DNA of 64,000 nucleotides, taken from assembly GCF_000292245.2 (NCBI RefSeq), contig NZ_ALPT02000015.1, positions 1 to 64,000 on the forward strand, read 5' to 3'. Made by a program: the position numbers and the translations under genes. The notes under the pieces are model-generated. The model ran no database searches. It was not told the origin of the DNA and was given only the letters and a program-made list of their open reading frames with translations. Below, in pieces: positions 36,694 through 44,847 of the stretch (position 1 is its first letter; each line of letters opens with the position of its first letter). The DNA is from Alkalihalobacillus alcalophilus ATCC 27647 = CGMCC 1.3604. GTDB taxonomy: Bacteria; Bacillota; Bacilli; Bacillales; Bacillaceae_D.

Positions 36694-37254
36694 TTATGAT
36701 TTAAGTTTTCTCTTATTAATTTCCTTGTACAGCTTTCCTTGAGATATCCCTGTAATCCTGATTATGTCCTTTATTGAATGATTACCCTCATCATACAGCT
36801 TGAGAGCATCCTGTACCTTCTGGTCATCTAGCTTAGGTCTGCCTAGTTTAACTCCTCTTTGTTTAGCAGAATCAAGACCTTCCTTTGTTCTCTGTACAAT
36901 TAAGTCTCTTTCAAGCTGAGCAATGACTGCCATCATACCTAGCATAGCTTTACCTGTGGGAGTAGTAGTATCCATGTTTTCCTTTAGTGAGATAAAGACT
37001 ATCCCTCTGTTTGTCAACTCCTCAATAGTGGAGAGGATGTCTAATGTTTTTCTGCCCAATCTTGAAATGGACTCAACAATAACAGTATCTCCCTCCCTTA
37101 CAATGTCTAGGAGCTGTTGTAAACCCTGCCTTTGCTTCTTAGTTCCTGTATACTTCTCCTGTATCAGCTTGTCATATCCAACTTTCTCAAGTGCATCTAA
37201 CTGCCTATGTAGCTCCTGAGCATCTGTTGATACCCTTGCATAAGCTATCCTCAA
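36694..37254 (-). CDS. Serine recombinase, small resolvase/invertase family
   Basis: A 186-residue resolvase. The catalytic serine is in IAYARVSTDAQELHRQ (about residue 9), the arginines are in SRLGRKTLDIL, and the E-helix segment is GMMAVIAQLERDLI. The C-terminal helix-turn-helix is GNHSIKDIIRITGISQGKLYKE. Such proteins resolve plasmid multimers or cointegrates. The start is a TTG after AGGAGGGGATAGA. It heads a unit with the 49-residue gene. All arginine codons are AGA or AGG because the region lacks CpG. Confidence 0.93.
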   Translation of the reverse strand: MRIAYARVSTDAQELHRQLDALEKVGYDKLIQEKYTGTKKQRQGLQQLLDIVREGDTVIVESISRLGRKTLDILSTIEELTNRGIVFISLKENMDTTTPTGKAMLGMMAVIAQLERDLIVQRTKEGLDSAKQRGVKLGRPKLDDQKVQDALKLYDEGNHSIKDIIRITGISQGKLYKEINKRKLKS

Positions 37255-37682
37255 TCTATCCCCTCCTGTACAACCTCAATTCCTTGTATCTAATGTAACA
37301 TAGAGGTTAATTAATGTAAACCTTTTATGTAATTGTTTTTGTAATAATTTTATGTAATATAAAGAACATTGATGTATCAAGCTTTTCCTTGTCCTGCTGT
37401 TAATATAAAGTAAATTACATTTAACTATCAATTAATGTAATACTCAATTTGATTGTATCAGCATTAAAGAAAAAACATAAGCATATTATTGACCATTTGT
37501 CAAGTTAAGCATCCCCCCATAGGGGGAGTACCCCTCTAAGGTACTGGGGAGAAGTGCCTCTAAAATACAGCCAATGGAAAATATTTTAATGTAAATAATT
37601 ACCATAACCATACAATAAAAAAGACCTCTAAGCATTTAACCTAAAGGTTAATATCAAATAAAAAATAATCACTTTCTAACTT
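37255..37682. promoter_or_regulatory. Candidate recombinase-binding region between resolvase and integrase
   Basis: No gene. The word atgtaa occurs at 37293, 37314, 37327, 37352, 37435 and 37587 and inverted at 37415. It also occurs next to both att copies (32066 and 38810). These could be integrase arm sites or resolvase subsites. At 37511-37549 there is a small structured tract with the hairpins CCCCCATAGGGGG and AGTACC/GGTACT. Confidence 0.5.
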
Positions 37683-38669
37683 CTATAAATAATCTCTCAA
37701 ATTATCAGCAACTTCTTCAACATCTAAATCTAAATACTGAGTTGTGACAGCTAAATTAGAATGTCCTAGAGCTTTAGAGATTAAAGCAAGGTTTGCTCCT
37801 TTGTTTAACAAACTTTTGGCATAACCCCTTCTTAAAGCATGAGGATTGATATTATTAAGTCCAAACTTTTTAGCATATTTATTCAACTGTTTTGAAATGG
37901 CATTATTTGTTGATTTAGTATTTAATGATGTTCCCTTATAACTAATGAACAAGTAAGAGTTTTTCTGACCATAATACTCTCTAATTTTATTGTTCTGTTG
38001 TATTAATACTTTCAAAAGATGCAATAACTCATCATCAACTGGTAATTTTAAGAGTTTGTGATTCTTTAACACTGTTCCATCCATACAAAGTAGCTTATTG
38101 TCAAAGTCAACATGCTTCTCTTGGAGTTGTCCTAGTGTATTAATTCTCACTCCTGTCTTATAAAGTGTTAATACTGCCACAGCATCTCTTAAACCTATAT
38201 AAGTATTCAAGTCTAAAAGTGACAATAACACCATTACATCATCTTCCTTAGCACCCTTTTTGACCTTTTTATCCACTTTAATATTTATTCCATGCCAAAA
38301 CTTTGAACTGAACCATCCATTTTTAAAGCACTTGCTTAGGATTGCTTTTAAACATTTTAGCCTTGTCAGTTTAGTCTGATTAGATACCTGCATAGAATCA
38401 AGCCATAAATAGATTGTATCTGTAGTTATCTCTTCAAGATATTTAACATTAGTGACTTGTCTGAATTGAGTCATATACCTGATGTAATCAGTTAAAGTTC
38501 TTTCCCTGTAGCCACTAACTTTCATTTGCTGAACAATAATATCCATTACACTGTCTAACTCTCTACCTTTTGTTACACTAGGAGTCTTACCCTCCTTAAT
38601 ACTGTTGTTCACCTGTTTAAATGCTGAAAAATCTGCATCAACATCAAAGATACCTTTTCTCTTAGTCAT
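37683..38669 (-). CDS. int: Tyrosine recombinase (integrase) of the element
   Basis: A 328-residue phage-type integrase. An N-terminal SAM-like core-binding domain lies at about residues 45-135. The catalytic domain shows the first arginine in YKTGVRINTLGQL, HALRRGYAKSLL (H-x-x-R), GHSNLAVTTQYL and the tyrosine nucleophile in TQYLDLD. The start follows GGAGGAAACAGT. It ends the element next to the intact tRNA-Arg, in which it presumably integrates. The first ten residues match the remnant at 31948. Confidence 0.93.
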   Translation of the reverse strand: MTKRKGIFDVDADFSAFKQVNNSIKEGKTPSVTKGRELDSVMDIIVQQMKVSGYRERTLTDYIRYMTQFRQVTNVKYLEEITTDTIYLWLDSMQVSNQTKLTRLKCLKAILSKCFKNGWFSSKFWHGINIKVDKKVKKGAKEDDVMVLLSLLDLNTYIGLRDAVAVLTLYKTGVRINTLGQLQEKHVDFDNKLLCMDGTVLKNHKLLKLPVDDELLHLLKVLIQQNNKIREYYGQKNSYLFISYKGTSLNTKSTNNAISKQLNKYAKKFGLNNINPHALRRGYAKSLLNKGANLALISKALGHSNLAVTTQYLDLDVEEVADNLRDYL

Positions 38670-38756
38670 ACTGTTTCCTCCATTTAGCTAATTGGAGGCA
38701 ATAGAAACTTGCAGTAATATTGCAGGCACAAAAAAAGAGATGCTCCCACAGTGTTC

Positions 38757-38812
38757 TAATCTGTGTTAACATCCCTTATCAGTATCAAACCCTGTCATAT
38801 CAGGGGTTTATG
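38757..38812. repeat. Element-end repeats, right
   Basis: taatctgtgttaac (38757-38770) is the inverse of 32199-32212, and ccttatcagtatcaaacc...catatcaggggttt (38774-38812) is an imperfect direct repeat of 32167-32203. Both lie between the integrase start and the tRNA. Confidence 0.6.
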
Positions 38813-38822
38813 TAAGATTCAA

Positions 38823-38899
<77 letters not shown>

Positions 38900-38908
38900 A
38901 AAATAAAA

Positions 38909-38979
38909 AGCGGGTGATGAGAATCGAACTCACGACATCAGCTTGGAAGGCTGAGGTTTTACCACTAAACTACACCCGC
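38909..38979 (-). tRNA. tRNA-Gly (anticodon TCC)
   Basis: A 71-base cloverleaf. Acceptor GCGGGTG/CACCCGC, anticodon loop CTTCCAA (TCC), T-loop TTCGATT. CCA is not encoded. It is first in a two-tRNA unit with tRNA-Arg. Confidence 0.95.
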
Positions 38980-39285
38980 ATATTAAAGAATGAAATTTTC
39001 AATTCATGAACTTTGTTTCAATCACTTGCGACGCTTATAAATATACAGCATAATCAACTTCAAGTCAACAGTTTCCAATAAAAAAATTATATTTTTTCTT
39101 TCATTCGAACAAAACCAAGCCAACCTAGCTTATCGATTGGGAGTTGACTTTTAACTCATTGAAGTATATTGACATTATACATTTTGGCACTAGGTTAAGC
39201 AATCATGTATTTAATGTTATGAACCCATTTCGCTTGGCCACCAAACCCTGTTTTTCTTATCATCCTCTCTCTTTACACTTTAGGT

Positions 39286-39600
39286 ACCACTTTTCACTTC
39301 ATTCTTCCTCTTTTTTTGTTTCCATCTCCCTTTGGATACCACTTTTCACTTCACTCTTCCTCTTTTTTTGTTTCCATCTCCCTTTGGATACCACTTTTCA
39401 CTTCACTCTTCCTCTTTTTTTGTCACCACCTCCCTTTGGGTACCACTTTTCACTTCACTCTTCCTCTTTTTTTGTCACCATCTCCCTTTGGGTACTACTT
39501 TCCTCACTCCCCTCTTCTTTTTCTTATAACCATCTCTCTTTGGGTACCACTTTTACCGATTCCCTTCTTACTTTCTTGCTTCCAAATCTCTCCTTTCCAC
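39286..39600. repeat. Six-copy tandem repeat, exact 52-bp period, pyrimidine-rich
   Basis: Units begin (accac or actac) at 39286, 39338, 39390, 39442, 39494 and 39546, each 52 bases apart. The consensus is accacttttcacttcactct, then tcctctttttttgtttccat and ctccctttgggt. The plus strand is almost pure C and T. It fills the gap between the tRNA operon and the 3' end of ysnB. Long T/C frames are open here but have no ribosome site. Confidence 0.9.
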
Positions 39601-39666
39601 CAAAAAAGCGCCCCGCGATAAACTCGCTGAACGCCTCTTCTATCTGTTTTCCGTTTAAATCTTATC

Positions 39667-40191
39667 TTACCCCTTCACTACTCGTTCAAATTGCTCTGAT
39701 AGCTCTGGATACTCGTCTCCGTCGATTGTATGGAAGGTTACGCGGATATTGGCTTCATCGACTTCACAAATAACATAGGTTTGCGTCCGGGCTGGGCGAA
39801 ACGGAAGACGAATACTGCCTGGGTTAATATAAACGATCCCATTTTCAGCAAAAGCTGTGGCAATATGAGAATGGCCAAAGCAGACGAGTTCAGCTCCGAC
39901 TTCTTCCGCCCGATAAGTTAAATTAGTGGCTGTCATTTTGACATTGTAAAGGTGGCCATGTGTAACGTATAGTTTTACTGGTCCTAGCTGTTCTAATACT
40001 TCTTCTGGGAAGTCTTCACCATAATCACAATTTCCTCGTACGACAATCATTTCTTTTAAGACAGCGTCAGTTCCTCGCAATTCAGAATCACCGCAGTGGA
40101 TCATATAATCGACCTCTTCTTTATGTCTGTCGATGATTGGCTTTAATTCACCTTGCCAGCTATGGCTATCACTTAAAATTAAAAATTTCAT
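39667..40191 (-). CDS. ysnB: Metallophosphoesterase, YsnB/YfcE family
   Basis: A 174-residue calcineurin-like phosphoesterase. Metal ligands are seen in LILSDSHSW (D and H), HCGDSELRG, VVRGNCDYG, THGHLYNV and CFGHSHIA. Cytosolic; substrates of this family include phosphodiesters, and the in vivo substrate is unknown. I use the ATG at 40191 (MKFLILSD); an upstream in-frame ATG at 40224 would overlap rdgB. Third gene of an rph-rdgB-ysnB unit as in B. subtilis. Confidence 0.92.
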   Translation of the reverse strand: MKFLILSDSHSWQGELKPIIDRHKEEVDYMIHCGDSELRGTDAVLKEMIVVRGNCDYGEDFPEEVLEQLGPVKLYVTHGHLYNVKMTATNLTYRAEEVGAELVCFGHSHIATAFAENGIVYINPGSIRLPFRPARTQTYVICEVDEANIRVTFHTIDGDEYPELSEQFERVVKG

Positions 40192-40225
40192 CCACTTACG
40201 CTCCTCTCCTAGTACCCTTTTCAAG

Positions 40226-40825
40226 CTATCCTTTTAGCAAATGCTGATTTTTCTTTAGCACTTCAATCGCCTTCGCTCGATGACTAATTTTATTTTTTTC
40301 AACAGGCTCGAGCTCAGCCATCGTTACCCCTTTTTCAGGCACAAAGAAAATCGGGTCATACCCAAATCCACCGTTACCTTTTGGCTCCTCTGTAATAATT
40401 CCTTCACAATCACCTTCAAAAAAGTGCGACTCTCCTGTCGGAAAAGCGAGAGCTAATGTGCAATGGAAACGAGCTGTCCTTTTATCAATTGGAACACCCT
40501 TTAGTTCAAGCAAAACTTTTTCAAGATTTGCTTGATCATCTTTTCCTTCTCCAGCATAACGAGCGGAATAAACACCAGGTTCCCCTCCTAAAGCATCAAC
40601 AATTAAACCAGAGTCATCTGCTAAAACGGGGAGTTGAAATTCTTTTGCAATAACACTTGCTTTTTTCAAAGCATTCTCTTGAAAAGTTTCTCCATCTTCT
40701 ACAATATCAGGGATTTCAGGATAATCAAGTAAGGTTTTAACTTCGATTCCGTCTTCAGAGAAAATGGAAGCGAGCTCTTTTGCTTTCCCTTGATTCTTAG
40801 TTGCAATAATTAATGTTTTCGCCAT
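40226..40825 (-). CDS. rdgB: XTP/dITP pyrophosphatase (RdgB/HAM1, YsnA)
   Basis: Removes ITP, dITP and XTP from nucleotide pools. The 199 residues carry the family start IIATKNQGKAKELASIF, the acidic LADDSGLIVDALGGEPGVYSARYAG and the specificity loop GGFGYDPIFFVPE, and end with SHRAKAI. It begins directly after the rph stop (no gap), so it is translationally coupled. Confidence 0.95.
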   Translation of the reverse strand: MAKTLIIATKNQGKAKELASIFSEDGIEVKTLLDYPEIPDIVEDGETFQENALKKASVIAKEFQLPVLADDSGLIVDALGGEPGVYSARYAGEGKDDQANLEKVLLELKGVPIDKRTARFHCTLALAFPTGESHFFEGDCEGIITEEPKGNGGFGYDPIFFVPEKGVTMAELEPVEKNKISHRAKAIEVLKKNQHLLKG

Positions 40826-41587
40826 TTATTTCCCCTCTTTTTCGGCCGCTAAAATAAGCTTGCTAATTTCTTCCCCTAATGCTTCTTTTTGAATGAGGAA
40901 AAGCTGTTCAATCCCTTCCTCTGCATAATCTAATAATTGATTAAACTGTTGTCTCGAGAACGTTGCTTCTTCTCCTGTTCCTTGCACTTCCACAAATTGA
41001 TGAGCTCCTGTCATCACGACATTCATATCCACTTCAGCGGTCGCATCCTCTTCATAACATAGATCTAATAAAACCTCTGATTCAGAATTAACCCCAACCG
41101 AAACAGCCGCGAGAAAATCTTTTACCGGCCATGCTTTCAATTTACCATCTTCTTTTAATTTATGAAGTGCTAGGGATAAAGCGATAAACGCACCTGTAAT
41201 CGAGGCTGTTCTCGTTCCGCCATCTGCCTGAATGACGTCACAATCAATCCATAATGTTCGTTCTCCTAACTTTCCAAGGTCAATAACTGAACGTAAGGCT
41301 CGTCCAATGAGACGCTGAATTTCCATCGTCCGCCCTGTTACTTTCCCTTTTGTTGATTCCCGCATATTTCGCTGTTCTGTCGCTCTCGGCAACATCGAAT
41401 ACTCTGCCGTAATCCACCCTTTACCTTGTCCCCTCATAAATGGTGGAACCCGGTCTTCAATACTCGCTGTGCAAATGACCTTTGTTTGTCCCATTGATAT
41501 AAGTACAGACCCTTCTGCATGCATCGTATAGTTTAATTCCAACTTTACAGGTCTAATTTGATTTGATTTTCTTTCATCCGTTCTCAT
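40826..41587 (-). CDS. rph: Ribonuclease PH
   Basis: Phosphorolytic 3'-5' exonuclease that trims tRNA 3' ends. About 253 residues with the PNPase/RNase PH core: GQTKVICTASIEDRVPPFMRG, ATEQRNMRE...GRTMEIQRLIGRALRSVIDL and DCDVIQADGGTRTASITGAF. The start is one of two adjacent ATGs; 41587 is the better spaced from AAGGAGG. First gene of the rph-rdgB-ysnB unit. Confidence 0.95.
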   Translation of the reverse strand: MRTDERKSNQIRPVKLELNYTMHAEGSVLISMGQTKVICTASIEDRVPPFMRGQGKGWITAEYSMLPRATEQRNMRESTKGKVTGRTMEIQRLIGRALRSVIDLGKLGERTLWIDCDVIQADGGTRTASITGAFIALSLALHKLKEDGKLKAWPVKDFLAAVSVGVNSESEVLLDLCYEEDATAEVDMNVVMTGAHQFVEVQGTGEEATFSRQQFNQLLDYAEEGIEQLFLIQKEALGEEISKLILAAEKEGK

Positions 41588-41655
41588 CATGCCCTCCTTG
41601 AGTCGGTTTACTTGTTGAACCCTAAACAACCTACTGTTACTTTCATTAAAAAGGG

Positions 41656-41683
41656 AAAAAGAGGTAGCATCTGCTCCTCTTTA
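41656..41683 (-). terminator. Terminator after gerM
   Basis: AAAGAGGAGC pairs with GCTACCTCTTT and is followed by TTTCCC on the minus strand, between gerM and rph. Confidence 0.65.
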
Positions 41684-41760
41684 TCTTTTTCCTATATCAT
41701 TATAAAGAATTTTAGCTTTAACAGCAATTTGTTCATGATTTTATTTCCAATAGATAAATC

Positions 41761-42876
41761 TTAGTATTTACCTGTATTGATATCTTTAGGCCTAGTTAAC
41801 GTTTCAACAACTTCACCAGATTCCATCATGACTTCCTCATTGCCTTCTACTAATAGTGCTACTTCCTCGACTCCTTCTTGTTCCGTTAATGTTAAGGCAA
41901 GCATGTTCAGGGCCGTTTCAGAAACAGTCGTTGTTTCGATCCCCGTTAAAAGCTCCTCACTAAAATTTAAGGTCACAACCCCATCCTGAAAAATGGGTTC
42001 ATCCAATAATGTCGCACCACGGATATCGGATAATAAGCGATAACTCGTATTTGGAAGTGGCCCTGATAACAGTTCCTCCACGGCCACTTGATATGGATTA
42101 TCCAAACCACTCGCGACACTTCTCGTCACAGGAACATAGTAAGTATATTCTCCATTATCACCTAAAAAATAAAGGGTCACACTTTCTGAATTCACGAGAT
42201 TAACAAGACCCGCTGTTTCCAAATTGATACCATCTTTACGACTGACCCCTTCTCCAATTGGAGTATTTTGGTGTGGCATCACTTTTTGCTCGTAGCCATT
42301 AATTTGGATTTTGACACTTTCAACCGTTTCAAATTGGGTCAAGGTCCACGTAATCGCCTCAACAATTTCTCGTTCCATCTTCGGATCATATTCTCTAAAT
42401 TCTTCTGAGAAATTTGCTGTCGCTACCCCGTCTTTTAAGTTGACATTCATTTCAGTCCCAGGAGGTAGTACCGCTTTAAAACCACTTGGCAACAATTCCG
42501 TTACCGGTCCACCTTCAACTAAATATTCAAGCGATTGCTGAAGAACTTCAATGTTTTTTGGCACCATAATCGTTTGTGGCACAACTAGTCCGTTTTGATC
42601 AAATAAATAAACTTCTCGCTCAACCAAATCAGCTACCGCTTCATCAACACCATCTTCTTCTGTTGCTTCGCCATCCTTCTCTTCATTTTGCTCCTCTTCT
42701 TCATCCGATCCATCGATATCGTCTTCATCTAAATCTAGTTCGTCCTCATCTTCTACATATTGGACTGGCGGAGCATCCATATCATTCATCGCATCATCTG
42801 ATCCCGAAGAACAAGCTGTAGCTGTTAACGCCACAAATAAAAGCACAGGGACCCCTCTACGTAACATTTTGCGCAT
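41761..42876 (-). CDS. gerM: Spore germination/sporulation lipoprotein GerM
   Basis: Lipoprotein needed for normal spore formation and germination in B. subtilis, where it connects with the SpoIIQ-SpoIIIA channel. The 371 residues start with a lipoprotein signal (VLLFVALTATAC, cysteine at about 22). A long acidic linker (about residues 30-85, DDEDELDLDEDD and similar) follows. Two GerMN domains come next (about 105-215 and 240-350). The ATG follows AAGGAGGGAAAACA. It lies between racE and rph as in B. subtilis. Confidence 0.93.
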   Translation of the reverse strand: MRKMLRRGVPVLLFVALTATACSSGSDDAMNDMDAPPVQYVEDEDELDLDEDDIDGSDEEEEQNEEKDGEATEEDGVDEAVADLVEREVYLFDQNGLVVPQTIMVPKNIEVLQQSLEYLVEGGPVTELLPSGFKAVLPPGTEMNVNLKDGVATANFSEEFREYDPKMEREIVEAITWTLTQFETVESVKIQINGYEQKVMPHQNTPIGEGVSRKDGINLETAGLVNLVNSESVTLYFLGDNGEYTYYVPVTRSVASGLDNPYQVAVEELLSGPLPNTSYRLLSDIRGATLLDEPIFQDGVVTLNFSEELLTGIETTTVSETALNMLALTLTEQEGVEEVALLVEGNEEVMMESGEVVETLTRPKDINTGKY

Positions 42877-43008
42877 TGTTTTCCCTCCTTAGGTAGTTTG
42901 TACTTTTATGTATACGAGCTTATTTCCAGAATAGACCTACCTATGCAAATCTTTTTTAATTCTCAACGAAAAAATGAATAAGGGTTGTTTCTCAAATGTT
43001 AGAAAACC

Positions 43009-43216
43009 TGAAAAAATAGCTAAAGTTATTAAATTGCTTTGGGAATCATTGCTGCTCTTTGATTCCCTTTGCGGCTCTTATTCGATTGCTTTCTGCTTCA
43101 TTGACTCTCTTTGATTCCCTTTGCTGCTGTCATTCATATGCTTTTGACCTCATTCACCTTCATTGATTCCTTTCCCCACTCTTGTTCACATTCTTTCGAC
43201 TTCATTCGCCTCTTTT
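43009..43216. repeat. Degenerate tandem repeat, 52-bp period
   Basis: ttgattcc words occur at 43059, 43111 and 43163, 52 bases apart, within units of the type ttgattccctttgcggctct-tattcgattgctttctgcttcattgac. At least three units, plus a poor fourth upstream. It fills most of the gerM-racE gap (42877-43244), which otherwise shows only the gerM leader. Confidence 0.7.
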
Positions 43217-43244
43217 GAATCGTCTATTGCTCGTCAAAACCGCA

Positions 43245-43274
43245 CAAAAAAAACTGCTAAAAAATTCAGCAGTT
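43245..43274 (-). terminator. Terminator after racE
   Basis: AACTGCT/AGCAGTT stem followed by a run of eight T on the minus strand. Confidence 0.8.
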
Positions 43275-43294
43275 CCAATTCCTTTTCGCTCTAT

Positions 43295-44095
43295 TTAATC
43301 TATGAGTTGCATATGCTCCACACATTCTACATTCATTTCAAGCCACTGATCCGCAAGAAGCTTAAATTGGGCAGCCTCTCCTGTTGTGTAAAAACGATGT
43401 TTAGGGACCCGTTTCCCTGTATAGAGCAAGCCTTGATAATATAATAAACTACTTACTTCACGGGCCGTTTCTTCGCCTGATGAAATTAATCGCACCTCTT
43501 GACCAACCGCTTCTTGAATCGGTTCTTTTAATAGAGGATAATGAGTGCAGCCTAAAATGAGCGTATCAAATTTTTTCCCTTTTAAGGTACTTAACGTACG
43601 GTTCACAACCTCAGTTGCTGTCTCTCCTCTAAAAATCCCACTTTCAACTAAAGGAACAAACGCTGGACAGGCTAAACTTTCAATTTCAATTTGACTATTA
43701 ATCGCCATTAATTCTTTTTCATATGCCTGGCTTTTAATCGTTCCCTCTGTACCAATAATCGCTACATGATCATTTTGAGTTACTTTTAAGGCACTGACCG
43801 CACCTGGATGAACGACCCCAATTGTCGGGATCGTTAATGTTTCACTCACTTCTTTTAATACAACCGCCGCTGCCGTATTACATGCAATTACGAGCATTTT
43901 AATTCCTTCATCGACAAGACGATTGATCATTTGCCATGTAAACTCACGCACTTCTTCAGGGGTTCTAGGTCCATATGGACATCTTGCCGAATCGCCTATA
44001 TAAATAATTTCTTCCTTTGGCAGCTGTCTTAATAATTCCTTTGCTACCGTTAAACCACCTAAGCCGGAGTCAATGACACCAATCGGTTTATTCAA
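43295..44095 (-). CDS. racE: Glutamate racemase
   Basis: Makes D-glutamate for peptidoglycan, and in bacilli also for poly-gamma-glutamate. The 266 residues carry GVIDSGLGGLTVAKEL, the first catalytic cysteine in VIACNTAAAVVL and the second in LILGCTHYPLL. Position next to gerM and a MarR gene matches B. subtilis racE (also called murI). Confidence 0.96.
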   Translation of the reverse strand: MNKPIGVIDSGLGGLTVAKELLRQLPKEEIIYIGDSARCPYGPRTPEEVREFTWQMINRLVDEGIKMLVIACNTAAAVVLKEVSETLTIPTIGVVHPGAVSALKVTQNDHVAIIGTEGTIKSQAYEKELMAINSQIEIESLACPAFVPLVESGIFRGETATEVVNRTLSTLKGKKFDTLILGCTHYPLLKEPIQEAVGQEVRLISSGEETAREVSSLLYYQGLLYTGKRVPKHRFYTTGEAAQFKLLADQWLEMNVECVEHMQLID

Positions 44096-44130
44096 TCTAC
44101 TTCCCTCAATTTCTAAGATTCTCTTTGTTG

Positions 44131-44583
44131 CTATTGTTTTACTCTTGAACGTTTCATTTCTTCATAAAGGCCTCGTAAATTCTTTTCAAATGAATCAACA
44201 TCCTCTGACGAAAAATTATGAAGAATTTCTTTTAAATAATCCTGTCTTTGTACAATCACTTCATCAATAATTTCTTTGCCTTTATTTAATAAATGAATCC
44301 GTACGACTCGACGGTCACTTTGATCACGCACTCTTTCAACCAACTTATTCTTTTCCATTCGATCAATTAAGTCGGTCGTAGTACTGAAGGCTAAATACAT
44401 TCTTCCAGATAAATCACCAATCGTCATATCTCCCTTTTCACTTAACCATTGTAAGGCGATAAATTGTGGTGGCGTAATTGGAAATTGAGTAAGAATCTCC
44501 CGTCCTTTTTGTTTAATCATTTGTGCTACCATTCGTAAAGAACGTTCAATCTCTATAACCTGCTGCTCCTCCAAATACTGCAC
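44131..44583 (-). CDS. ysmB: MarR-family transcriptional regulator, YsmB-like
   Basis: A 150-residue winged-helix regulator: QFIALQWLSEKGDMTIGDLSGRMYLAFSTTTDLIDRMEKNKLVERVRDQSDRR spans the DNA-binding helix and wing (about residues 42-95). Long N- and C-terminal helices for dimerisation flank it. Effector unknown. It precedes racE by 35 bp, as ysmB does in B. subtilis. Confidence 0.88.
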   Translation of the reverse strand: MQYLEEQQVIEIERSLRMVAQMIKQKGREILTQFPITPPQFIALQWLSEKGDMTIGDLSGRMYLAFSTTTDLIDRMEKNKLVERVRDQSDRRVVRIHLLNKGKEIIDEVIVQRQDYLKEILHNFSSEDVDSFEKNLRGLYEEMKRSRVKQ

Positions 44584-44769
44584 CTCCCTATTATTGTGTA
44601 TAAACGAATTTCGACCTTATTCTACTTTTATTTTCCCTTTTTTCTACTAAAAGATCAAGATCAAAAGAAAACTCGTCAACTAACTGCCTAGAATAGAGCA
44701 CCGCTAAGGGAAGGAAGTCTTTCCTATTACACTCCACTATCCACTTTCATTCCAATACATATAATGAAA

Positions 44770-44803
44770 GCCGGTAACATTTTACGAATAAAATGTTACC
44801 GGC
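44770..44803. terminator. Perfect hairpin downstream of ptsI
   Basis: A 15-base perfect stem, GCCGGTAACATTTTA with its inverse, around CGAA. It follows the ptsI stop by about 45 bases on the minus strand. The T-run is weak on that side, so it could also stabilise the mRNA 3' end. Confidence 0.75.
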
Positions 44804-44847
44804 TGCTTTTCATATCAGAGGAGGGGTTTGTCCCATCCATCTAGTAA

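Noticed and set aside
39144..39773. Long T/C-coded frames over the 52-bp array
   Set aside because: They result from the repeat having few stop codons; no ribosome sites.
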